In this document: positions 1 to 5,663 of the stretch, in pieces | Layout: every line of letters begins with the position of its first letter | Position numbering within the stretch: the first letter of the stretch is position 1 | From: an uncultured Actinomycetes bacterium | Lineage (GTDB): Bacteria; Actinomycetota; Actinomycetes; Nanopelagicales; Nanopelagicaceae | Assembly: GCA_903928395.1 (NCBI GenBank) | Contig: CAIYQS010000095.1 | Coordinates: 1-11,631, forward strand | Reading direction: 5' to 3' | Length of the DNA stretch: 11,631 nt | Position numbers and translations under genes: made by a program | The notes under the pieces: model-generated | What the model was told of the DNA's origin: nothing | The model's input: only the letters and a program-made list of their open reading frames with translations | Database searches by the model: none

Positions 1-726
1 ACAATGCAACTTAATTCAGAAGATAATGAAAAGAGACAATGCATTTTAATAACTAACAATGAAATAGACAATAAAACACACAAAGACCTTGAGGCTAAAG
101 GTATTTTAAAAGGTTCTGTTGAGTATGAATCGAATGGCATTTGCCAAGCGGTAACCTATATTCGTAACAAGATGATAATTCAAGGTTATAAAACTACTAG
201 CGGAATTCAAGTAAATGGATTGACAAATAATAATTTACGTTATTATAAAACTGAATTTGTCAATCGCAATCCAAGTCTGAAAAATAAAAGGGAACTTACA
301 AAACTGGCTACAGAATTGTTGTGCATTAAAGAGGATTGTTATAATGATTTTACTACAGATTTAGTGGACAAGAATCAGAACTGGCTTCAACTTTTCTCAA
401 ACGAATCTGGCCAATTTCTTTGCATCATTTTCGATGATGCAAAAATTGAACAGGGAGTTGAAGTGCTGTATAAACTTATTGAAACCAAGCAACCTTCAAA
501 AGTTATTAAGGTTTATGTTTTTAGTAACGGTCAATATCCTTATACCGAAGAATTTGAGGATGTTCTCCAAAATATTACTCTATGTGCCTTGCCTGATGCT
601 ATTTACAAAGCTTATCAAAATGTTTTGCCAAAAAAACATCGTCAAGAAATACCTGAACTTGAAGAATCAGAACTTGATGAAAATAATTCACCGATGGAAA
701 TCAATCTTTTTACCCAGCCAAATTAA
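1..726 (+). CDS. mod: Type III restriction-modification DNA methyltransferase (Mod), C-terminal part, cut by window start
   Basis: The open frame enters from the left edge (ACA before the first ATG is still in frame) and stops with TAA at 724-726, so about 241 C-terminal residues are present. The stretch around SEDNEKRQCILITNNE, followed by a TYIRNKMIIQGY element and LTNNNLRYYKTEFV, is the pattern I recognise from the C-terminal part of type III Mod subunits, which methylate adenine in the recognition site and supply target specificity to the Mod-Res complex. The catalytic DPPY and SAM motifs would lie upstream and are not visible. The following gene, six bases downstream, is the matching Res start, supporting the assignment. 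Base composition is strongly AT-rich, unlike everything after about 930, and suggests a Bacteroidota-type donor or contaminant rather than the host of the rest of the window. Confidence 0.8.
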   Translation, partial: TMQLNSEDNEKRQCILITNNEIDNKTHKDLEAKGILKGSVEYESNGICQAVTYIRNKMIIQGYKTTSGIQVNGLTNNNLRYYKTEFVNRNPSLKNKRELTKLATELLCIKEDCYNDFTTDLVDKNQNWLQLFSNESGQFLCIIFDDAKIEQGVEVLYKLIETKQPSKVIKVYVFSNGQYPYTEEFEDVLQNITLCALPDAIYKAYQNVLPKKHRQEIPELEESELDENNSPMEINLFTQPN

Positions 727-732
727 ACAGTA

Positions 733-921
733 ATGATTACTTTAAAAAAATATCAGGTAGAAGCAGTTGATAATTTGGTTCAAAACACCTACCGCCTTGC
801 AAAGCGCGCGGGATTCAGGCAACCCTTTGTTTTTAAAGCGCCTACAGGTGCCGGAAAAACTGTAATGATGGCAGCTTTTTTGAATAAGTATTGCGAAGAA
901 CTTCCCGATAAATTGGATTTG
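733..921 (+). pseudogene. res: Type III restriction endonuclease Res subunit, N-terminal stub
   Basis: Only the first ~63 residues of a protein normally near 900-1000 residues are present. They hold the Q-motif-like start (KKYQVEAVDNLV) and a clear Walker A, APTGAGKT at residues 36-43, followed by VMMAAFLNKYCEELPDKLDL, all typical of the helicase/translocase half of type III Res enzymes. DEAD-box motif II, the remaining helicase motifs and the PD-(D/E)XK nuclease domain are missing. The ATG at 733 lies 6 bases after the mod stop and has only A-rich sequence upstream, with no Shine-Dalgarno, as is usual in Bacteroidota. The frame stays open across the composition break and continues as an unrelated esterase C-terminus to 1107. 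It is either an assembly chimera or a broken gene. The end coordinate is approximate. Confidence 0.75.
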
Positions 922-930
922 GAACCAACG
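905..930. other. Junction between two unrelated sequences (probable chimeric join)
   Basis: Left of this point the DNA is AT-rich and encodes type III Res; right of it the G+C rises to about one half and the same frame encodes the C-terminus of an LpqC-like esterase. The protein text changes from EELPDKLDLE (Res-like) to PTIPGEETTVFQYQGC (esterase-like). LDLEP could belong to either parent, so short shared sequence may have caused the join. I see no insertion-sequence end, target duplication or integrase site here. Confidence 0.6.
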
Positions 931-1107
931 ATTCCAGGCGAGGAGACAACTGTGTTCCAGTATCAGGGTTGTTCTGGCTCAACTTCCGTAGATTTTTGGA
1001 GAGTTGATGGAGCAGGTCATTCACCTGTCATATCAAAATTCTTTGCCAGCGAGATGATCGCTTGGCTGATGATTCACCCGAAATTGGCTAGTGACCCTCA
1101 GCCTTAG
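922..1107 (+). pseudogene. LpqC/PHB-depolymerase-like esterase, C-terminal tail only
   Basis: About 61 residues remain, ending with TAG at 1105-1107. The pattern PTIPGEETTV, then a GC...SVDFWRV segment, then DGAGHSP and a final FFASEMIAWLMIHPK helix matches the C-terminal end of secreted alpha/beta-hydrolases of the LpqC/feruloyl esterase/polyhydroxybutyrate depolymerase family. The His codon at 1018-1020 (GAGHSP) would be the catalytic histidine. The nucleophile Ser, the acid residue and the signal peptide are absent because the 5' part is replaced by the Res stub. The natural gene presumably began well upstream in the true host chromosome. Its end overlaps the end of the convergent SRPBCC gene by 20 bases. 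Assignment is by motif memory and limited length. Confidence 0.55.
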
Positions 1108-1534
1108 CTTTAAGCAATCCAAGTCGTACTTGAGCGTCTCGTTTTCCAACGATTGGTAGAAGTAATGGAAGCAAGATTCGACCCGCGCCTTTCATTTTCG
1201 GAAAGTCGTGCTGGAATGTTACTAAGGTCCCGTTGCCTTCGGCTTTGAGGGTGAAGGTATTGATGAAGTAGCCATTCTCATCGTGAGCACGAAAGACAAA
1301 TTTCGAATCTGGAGTGCTCTCTGTTATTTCGACCTCATTCTTGTGATTCTTATCCGCTGGTGGAACAAAGCCCACGGAGGCATAGGTACTTCCAACCGCC
1401 CCATTTTCACCTTTTACTAATTGGACTGAGTAAGGCTTAGGGGACCATTCGGAGTGCTTGGTGATATCTGCGATCCACGGCCAAATTGCTGAAGCTGGAG
1501 CGTCGATTAATTGCGAAACGATGAGTTGAGCCAT
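1088..1534 (-). CDS. SRPBCC (START/Bet v1-like) family protein
   Basis: A complete 148-residue protein, the usual size for one SRPBCC domain. The N-terminus reads as the first beta strand and helix of the fold (IVSQLIDAPASAIWPWIADITKHSEWSP), as in polyketide cyclase/dehydrase-like members. Middle strands (KNEVEITESTPDSKFVFRA, then FINTFTLKAEGNGTLVTFQHDF) and a long C-terminal helix complete the helix-grip. Such proteins form a hydrophobic cavity that binds lipids or other small apolar ligands; no specific ligand or enzymatic residue can be named here. The ATG at 1532-1534 follows an AAGGA element seven bases upstream on the minus strand. No signal peptide, so cytoplasmic. A perfect inverted repeat 38 bases upstream of the start is a candidate repressor site, and ArsR-type repressors commonly accompany SRPBCC genes, but none is encoded in the window. 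Its 3' end overlaps the esterase tail. Confidence 0.8.
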   Translation of the reverse strand: MAQLIVSQLIDAPASAIWPWIADITKHSEWSPKPYSVQLVKGENGAVGSTYASVGFVPPADKNHKNEVEITESTPDSKFVFRAHDENGYFINTFTLKAEGNGTLVTFQHDFPKMKGAGRILLPLLLPIVGKRDAQVRLGLLKAKAEGH

Positions 1535-1571
1535 TTCAGATCCTTATCTCTCTCGGGAGCTAAAAAACTAC

Positions 1572-1591
1572 ACTTAACTAAATGGTTAAGT
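1572..1591. promoter_or_regulatory. Candidate operator: 20-bp inverted repeat upstream of the SRPBCC gene
   Basis: ACTTAAC (1572-1578) and GTTAAGT (1585-1591) are perfect 7-base inverted arms around the 6-base spacer TAAATG. The shape TTAAC-N6-GTTAA resembles sites bound by winged-helix ArsR/SmtB-type repressors. A second copy of TAAATGGTT at 1591-1599 directly repeats 1579-1587 twelve bases on, giving an extra half-site. It lies between the SRPBCC gene (minus) and the acyltransferase (plus), so either could be controlled; the SRPBCC gene is nearer. The binding protein is unknown. Confidence 0.5.
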
Positions 1592-1597
1592 AAATGG

Positions 1598-1611
1598 TTT
1601 TCTCGAGAAAA
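1598..1611. repeat. 14-bp perfect palindrome in the divergent intergenic region
   Basis: TTTTCTCGAGAAAA reads the same on both strands. It sits seven bases right of the inverted repeat at 1572-1591 and 70 bases before the acyltransferase start. It could be a second regulator site; no known motif name is assigned. Confidence 0.35.
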
Positions 1612-1670
1612 TAACCGGAATTTGTAGTCTCGGCCCTAGCATTACTCGCCTAACCACATTGGGATCCATG

Positions 1671-1675
1671 AGGAG
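1671..1675 (+). promoter_or_regulatory. Ribosome binding site of the acyltransferase gene
   Basis: AGGAG lies six bases before the ATG at 1682. It fixes that start and shows the gene had an intact translation signal despite its internal stop codon. Confidence 0.7.
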
Positions 1676-1681
1676 TTGTAG

Positions 1682-2722
1682 ATGTTCGGTATTTCAAGGG
1701 AGATTCGTGGCAAGAACATCATCTACCGTCCAGAACTGGATGGGATTAGAGCATTATCTATTGTCGTTGTCCTCTTACACCATCTGGGTTACCTGAGCGG
1801 TCGGGGATTCCTAGGCGTCGATATCTTCTTCACCCTATCGGGCTATTTAATTACCCAGGTCTTATTAGCCACCGTCGTTCAAGGTCATCCCCTGACAAGT
1901 TTCTATCGCCGTCGGGTGGCTCGCCTCTATCCGATAATGGCGATAAGCGTTCTCGTTGCCAGCATTGTTGTTGGCTTTAATAGCTCCCAAGACACAAAGC
2001 CTGTTCTTGCATCACTCTTTTACGTGAAGAATTTTTTGCACTGGGGTGATCTCTTTGGTCCCTTTTGGAGTTTGAGTGCTGAAGAACAGTTCTACCTTCT
2101 CTTTCCCATCGCGCTGCTTCTTTTCCTCCGGTTCTTCAACCGGAAAATCTTCACTGGATTTCTTCTCCTGGTTATCGCGGTGATCTGGATTCATGTTCTA
2201 TGGATCAATTACCCGGCTTACTCGTGGAATCAAGATGGCATTTTCAATCTCGTCGTTTTTCGTCCTACGATGATCTTGGTGGGGTGCCTCATCTCACTCA
2301 ACTAGGCGGCATGCCTCGCTATTATCAAGAAATCACCATTCCTTTTCACTCTTATCTTGGTAGGACTTATTGCGGCTTGTATTGGTTATCAATTCCCTGG
2401 ATTGGCCGGATTAGCCACTGCCCTACTCATACTCTTGCTGGATCGAGAGATCGCTGTAACCTCATTTATATGGAGAATGATGAAGCGATGGCTCTCCTTT
2501 AGGCCGCTACGAACTTTGGGCGTCCTTTCGTATTCCATTTATATCTGGCATATGCCAGTGATCTTCTTGTATTACAAGTACTCTCGCAATCCGCATGAAC
2601 ACGTTTGGGAAATCATGTCTCTGGTGCTTGCTCTCGCGCTCATTAGTTTCTATTTAATAGAGGTGCCCCTACAGAAGTTATTGAGCGGTTCCAAGAAAAG
2701 TGCTTCACTTAGAAGTAGTTAG
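1682..2722 (+). pseudogene. Acyltransferase family 3 membrane protein, split by an in-frame TAG
   Basis: Reading one frame from ATG 1682 to TAG 2720-2722 gives 345 residues of a typical acyltransferase_3 integral membrane protein, broken only by TAG at 2303-2305 (codon 208). Before the stop are the family landmarks: RPELDGIRALSIVVVLLHH with GFLGVDIFFTLSGYLIT, the cytoplasmic FYRRRVARLYP motif, and FWSLSAEEQFYLLFP near residues 124-141. After the stop the same frame resumes as membrane sequence (LFTLILVGLIAACIGY) and ends with the conserved RTLGVLSYSIYIWHMPVIF and a closing hydrophobic helix. Members O-acylate sugars, lipids or cell-wall glycans at the membrane. Both halves are well preserved, so the nonsense change is recent, a base-call error (CAG to TAG is one change), or read through. 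The GTG gene downstream starts 36 bases later. Confidence 0.8.
2303..2305 (+). other. Single in-frame TAG interrupting the acyltransferase
   Basis: The codon before is AAC (Asn) and the codon after GCG (Ala). The frame is unchanged on both sides, so this is a substitution-type interruption and not an indel. No selenocysteine- or pyrrolysine-type context is apparent. Confidence 0.75.
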
Positions 2723-2744
2723 TGGTGCTTAATTTTCATCAGGC

Positions 2745-2752
2745 GGGGAGGG
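2745..2752 (+). promoter_or_regulatory. Ribosome binding site deciding the GTG start at 2759
   Basis: The purine run GGGGAGGG ends six bases before the GTG at 2759 and supports that start, with the cNMP-like domain beginning immediately after it. The next in-frame ATG lies far inside the protein. Confidence 0.7.
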
Positions 2753-2758
2753 TCCTAG

Positions 2759-4573
2759 GTGCAAGAGTTCGTCGATTTTCTTGCGAAGCAACCTCCCTTC
2801 AACGCCCTTTCTAACCTCGATCTAGAACACATTTCCAACCAGATCGATGTGGAATATTTCGTTGCGGGTACCGTGATTGTCTCTGCTGGTGAAGAGCCGT
2901 TGCACCACTTGTATGTGGTTCGCACCGGATCCGTTGAAGTTTTGGATAAAGGCAATGTAGTAGACGAACTTCACTCGGGGGATGCCTTCGGTCATATCTC
3001 GGTACTTACTGGCCTGCCTCCGCAGTATTCAGTACGCGCCTCAGAGGACACGCTCTGCTACCGAATGCCAGATCCCCGCGATTTTGTAACGGATCCCGCG
3101 ACACTTAAGTTCGGACACTTTGGAACATTGATCACCCGTCATCGGCTGACATCTAGTGCGCTGATGTCTGATGCACAGTCAAATGTCACTCGGTATATGC
3201 GCCCAATCCTCTGGGTCAAAGGCGATGAACCGATCCGCGAAGTTGCCGAAAAGATGACCCAATCTGAGCAATCTTTTGCCCTCATAGAAACACGTGAAGG
3301 GGTTGGATTAGTAACTGACCGCGACTTCCGGAGCAAAGTTGGTCGGGGTCATCTCTCGATTGAATCTCCCGTTGCCGCCATGATGAGCTTTCCTCTGATT
3401 ACCGTTTCTAGCAAAATCACCCTTGCAAGTGCCTTTTTGCAGATGGTGGAGCGCGGAGTTCATCACCTTGTCGTGGTGGACGAATTTGAAAAGCCACTGG
3501 GTGTCGTGCGGGCGATGGATCTCTCTTCAGTCCAGTTGCGAAACCCATTGTTAATTCGTGCCGCTATCGAGTCTGCAGGAAGTATCGAGGAGTTGGCTGC
3601 CGCATCACTTTTGCTTAAGCCATCCTTAGTTGAACTCCATGACAATGGAATTCCATCGCTTCATGTTGCAGGATTGATGTCAGCGATCGTGAGCGCCATT
3701 TTGACGCGAATCTTGACTTTATCGGGCTCGGTCGACCAACCTGTTGCGCATTCATGGTTAATCCTGGGATCTATCGCGCGCGGTGAGCCACTTCCTGCCT
3801 CCGATGTTGATACCGCCATTGTGTGGGCTGATCAACCAGGAGACCTGGATGCATCAGATCAAATAACCAATAATGCAAAGCAGATTCTCGAACTCATGGA
3901 GAAATGTGGCCTAGAGCGATGCCCCAATGGCGCAAACGCTGACAACACTTTATTTACCAGATCTCGCTCGGCTTGGATTGAGGTATCAAGTGCCTGGTTG
4001 AGCGATCCGAACCGCGCCGGTGCGCTACTGCTTTCTTCGATCGCTGCTGACAATCAACCGCTAACTAACGTTTCACTTGGTCGTACGATCATGGAAAATA
4101 TCCGTGAGACCACGCGCTCTAAAGAATATTTATCTGATGCGCTGCGCTTTGCCTTGGCTAAGAAACCTCCAATCGGATTTGTTAAAGATTTCATAGTGGA
4201 CCACAGCGGAGAAAATCGCGGTGGATTAAATCTCAAAGAAGGTGGATTGGCGCCAATCGCTTCGCTGGCGCGATGGATGGCGATAGTTCAGGGGGATGTT
4301 CGAGGTGGAACTTTGGAGCGACTTCAACGAGCCGCTTCTGAGAACTTGCTTGAGGGGGAAGAAGGTGAAATTCTCACAACCGCTTTTACTGATATTCATC
4401 AGATCGTCTTCGATGAAGAGATTGCAACTATTCGCGCGGGGAGAGCGCCAACGGCGTGGGTATCTCCAGAGTCCTTAGATTCTCTAACCCGTCGCCATCT
4501 ACGCGAGAATTTTCGAGCTATCTCTCATATCCAGGGAGTGATTGAAAGTGAATGGGTGCGGCGTTTACCGTGA
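2759..4573 (+). CDS. cNMP-like/CBS-pair/DUF294 nucleotidyltransferase protein
   Basis: 604 residues with the full DUF294 architecture: cyclic-nucleotide-binding-like domain at 14-110, two CBS domains at about 145-262, a GlnD-like nucleotidyltransferase domain from about 280, and a helical C-terminal domain to the end. The nucleotidyltransferase signature is intact: G337-S338, R341, E343, D349 and D351 (GSIARGEPLPASDVD), so two metal-binding aspartates are present. The protein is predicted to be a cytoplasmic sensor that transfers or removes a nucleotide on a partner under adenylate control; the partner is unknown. The phosphate-binding cassette is degenerate: the usual Glu after FG is His79 and the usual Arg is replaced around Gln89 (PPQYSV), so cAMP binding is doubtful. 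GTG start with a good ribosome site. Its end overlaps the exonuclease gene by 22 bases, indicating translational coupling. Confidence 0.88.
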   Translation: MQEFVDFLAKQPPFNALSNLDLEHISNQIDVEYFVAGTVIVSAGEEPLHHLYVVRTGSVEVLDKGNVVDELHSGDAFGHISVLTGLPPQYSVRASEDTLCYRMPDPRDFVTDPATLKFGHFGTLITRHRLTSSALMSDAQSNVTRYMRPILWVKGDEPIREVAEKMTQSEQSFALIETREGVGLVTDRDFRSKVGRGHLSIESPVAAMMSFPLITVSSKITLASAFLQMVERGVHHLVVVDEFEKPLGVVRAMDLSSVQLRNPLLIRAAIESAGSIEELAAASLLLKPSLVELHDNGIPSLHVAGLMSAIVSAILTRILTLSGSVDQPVAHSWLILGSIARGEPLPASDVDTAIVWADQPGDLDASDQITNNAKQILELMEKCGLERCPNGANADNTLFTRSRSAWIEVSSAWLSDPNRAGALLLSSIAADNQPLTNVSLGRTIMENIRETTRSKEYLSDALRFALAKKPPIGFVKDFIVDHSGENRGGLNLKEGGLAPIASLARWMAIVQGDVRGGTLERLQRAASENLLEGEEGEILTTAFTDIHQIVFDEEIATIRAGRAPTAWVSPESLDSLTRRHLRENFRAISHIQGVIESEWVRRLP

Positions 4574-5193
4574 TCTTTAGCAAGAAGTTAGTTGGCCACT
4601 GGCGTAGTTATGACTTCTGCGCTGTCGATGTAGAAACCACTGGTCTAGACCTAAAAAAAGATGAGGTGATCTCGGTGGGAGCGGTAACTATTCACGATGG
4701 CCGCTTTAAGGGAGATGGGAATTTATATGCCGAAATCATTCCATCGCAGAGTCCATCACCCGCCTCGATCACAATCCATGGCTTGCGCGATATTGATTTG
4801 AGCACGGCGCGTGCCGCCGAAGATGTGATTCCAGAACTGATCACCTTTATGTCGGCAAAGTATTTGATCGCTCACGCAAGTTGGGTGGAGAAGGCATTTT
4901 TAGCGCATCGACTAAAGAAATATGGTCAGCGCTACCCAAAGGAGGTTATCGATACAGCGGCTTTGGCTCGCTTTGCAGGGTATGCGGAGGCAGGTATCGG
5001 CCATGAACCATCTCTCGAATTTCTGGCTCGGAAATTGAACTTGCCCGTTTATACGCCCCATCATGCGCTCGGAGATGCAATGACGACGGCTGCAGTCTTT
5101 GTGGCCCTCTGTTCTCGCATCGAGCATAACCAACTTGCGGAGAGTGGAAAGGTGCTTTCGCTGCAGCAACTCCTTGATATTTCAAAATCGTAA
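4552..5193 (+). CDS. DnaQ-like (DEDDh) 3'-5' exonuclease
   Basis: 213 residues with the three exonuclease motifs. Exo I is DVETTG with D26 and E28. Exo II is LIAHASWVEKAFL, with Glu113 where DnaQ has Asp. Exo III is HHALGDAMTTA with His170 and D175 in the H-x4-D spacing of the DEDDh class. It should hydrolyse 3' ends of DNA or RNA with two metal ions. It is neither a full PolC nor fused to another domain. The gene starts inside the end of the DUF294 gene (22-base overlap); a GTG at 4570 is an alternative start. The same pair, DUF294/CBS protein plus DnaQ-like exonuclease, recurs together in other bacteria, as I recall, so the two probably act in one process, perhaps nucleotide turnover linked to energy state. 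No clear terminator follows. Confidence 0.88.
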   Translation: MGAAFTVIFSKKLVGHWRSYDFCAVDVETTGLDLKKDEVISVGAVTIHDGRFKGDGNLYAEIIPSQSPSPASITIHGLRDIDLSTARAAEDVIPELITFMSAKYLIAHASWVEKAFLAHRLKKYGQRYPKEVIDTAALARFAGYAEAGIGHEPSLEFLARKLNLPVYTPHHALGDAMTTAAVFVALCSRIEHNQLAESGKVLSLQQLLDISKS

Positions 5194-5398
5194 CGCCTAA
5201 CGGATGACTCACGGTTTGTGTAAGGGTTCCGTACATTGTGCAATATAAGGGTATTTCGGATGGCATTTTCCTATATTTCGTATTCGCGGTAGTGCGCAAG
5301 GGCTATGGTGAAAATAACAGGGGGACTCCGGCAATCGAGCAGATAGCTCAATCGAGAATGTTCGAGATTGATCGTAGTTGTCTCTGAAGGAATGAAAA
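5194..5398. other. 205-base intergenic region before the ice-binding cassette
   Basis: No gene or RNA family recognised. It contains TATATT at 5272-5277 and TATGGT at 5304-5309 as possible -10 boxes, neither with a convincing -35, and an inverted repeat at 5348-5371. A promoter for the 5399 gene is expected here because the preceding operon ends at 5193. No GC-rich hairpin followed by a T-run was seen. Confidence 0.4.
5348..5371. promoter_or_regulatory. Imperfect palindrome upstream of the small helical protein gene
   Basis: TCAATC (5348-5353) and GATTGA (5366-5371) are perfect 6-base arms. Inside, TCGA at 5352-5355 is matched by TCGA at 5362-5365 around GAATGT. CAATCGAG occurs at 5332-5339 and again at 5349-5356. 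It lies 28 bases before the start codon at 5399, a usual operator position. No regulator can be named. Confidence 0.35.
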
Positions 5399-5632
5399 AT
5401 GGATCAAAATTTAAAAGATGCCAAGAACAATATTGGCGAGGCGAAAGATGACATCAAAGACTTAATTACCGATAAATATGATGCAGCCAAGGTGAAGATC
5501 AACTCACATATAGACGAGATGGCTGACGCAACAAAGGAAGCGATCGTCGATGCTGCAAAACATGTTGGAAGCGCAGCCGATAAGTTGGTTGGAAAATTGA
5601 CTCCTGAAGTACCACCTTCCGCCAAGAAATAG
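5399..5632 (+). CDS. Small charged amphipathic helical protein (CsbD/LEA-like)
   Basis: 77 residues, almost all predicted helix, rich in Ala, Lys and Asp with no Cys and no signal peptide. Its start, DQNLKDAKNNIGEAKDDIKD, recalls the KGxxxExxGxxK style of CsbD-type stress proteins, and the repeated A-K-D spacing resembles LEA-like hydrophilic helices. The last ten residues (PEVPPSAKK) are an unstructured tail. Such proteins are often induced by osmotic, cold or desiccation stress, but no enzymatic role can be read from the sequence. The ATG at 5399 follows AAGGA (5387-5391) by seven bases. It is first in a row with the ice-binding protein, which starts 31 bases after its stop, so joint expression is plausible. 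A family name cannot be fixed by eye. Confidence 0.65.
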   Translation: MDQNLKDAKNNIGEAKDDIKDLITDKYDAAKVKINSHIDEMADATKEAIVDAAKHVGSAADKLVGKLTPEVPPSAKK

Positions 5633-5663
5633 GAGAGTTGTTCAGAGCAGTTAGAAGTAGTTG

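Noticed and set aside
2200..2502. Overlapping plus-strand frame that covers the acyltransferase stop codon, suggesting a frameshift
   Set aside because: The acyltransferase motifs continue in the original frame after TAG 2303, and the other frame shows no membrane or family pattern, so no frameshift is needed.
5249..5254. GGGTAT as a SigB-type -10 box for the stress-like gene at 5399
   Set aside because: The only GTTT (5214-5217) is 31 bases away, about twice the usual spacing.
4912..5299. Minus-strand frames over the exonuclease
   Set aside because: They are antisense to a protein with all three exonuclease motifs and show no family of their own.
5352..5365. LexA SOS box
   Set aside because: TCGAGAATGTTCGA has only one good GTTCG half and is two bases shorter than the actinobacterial form; the gene downstream is not an SOS gene.
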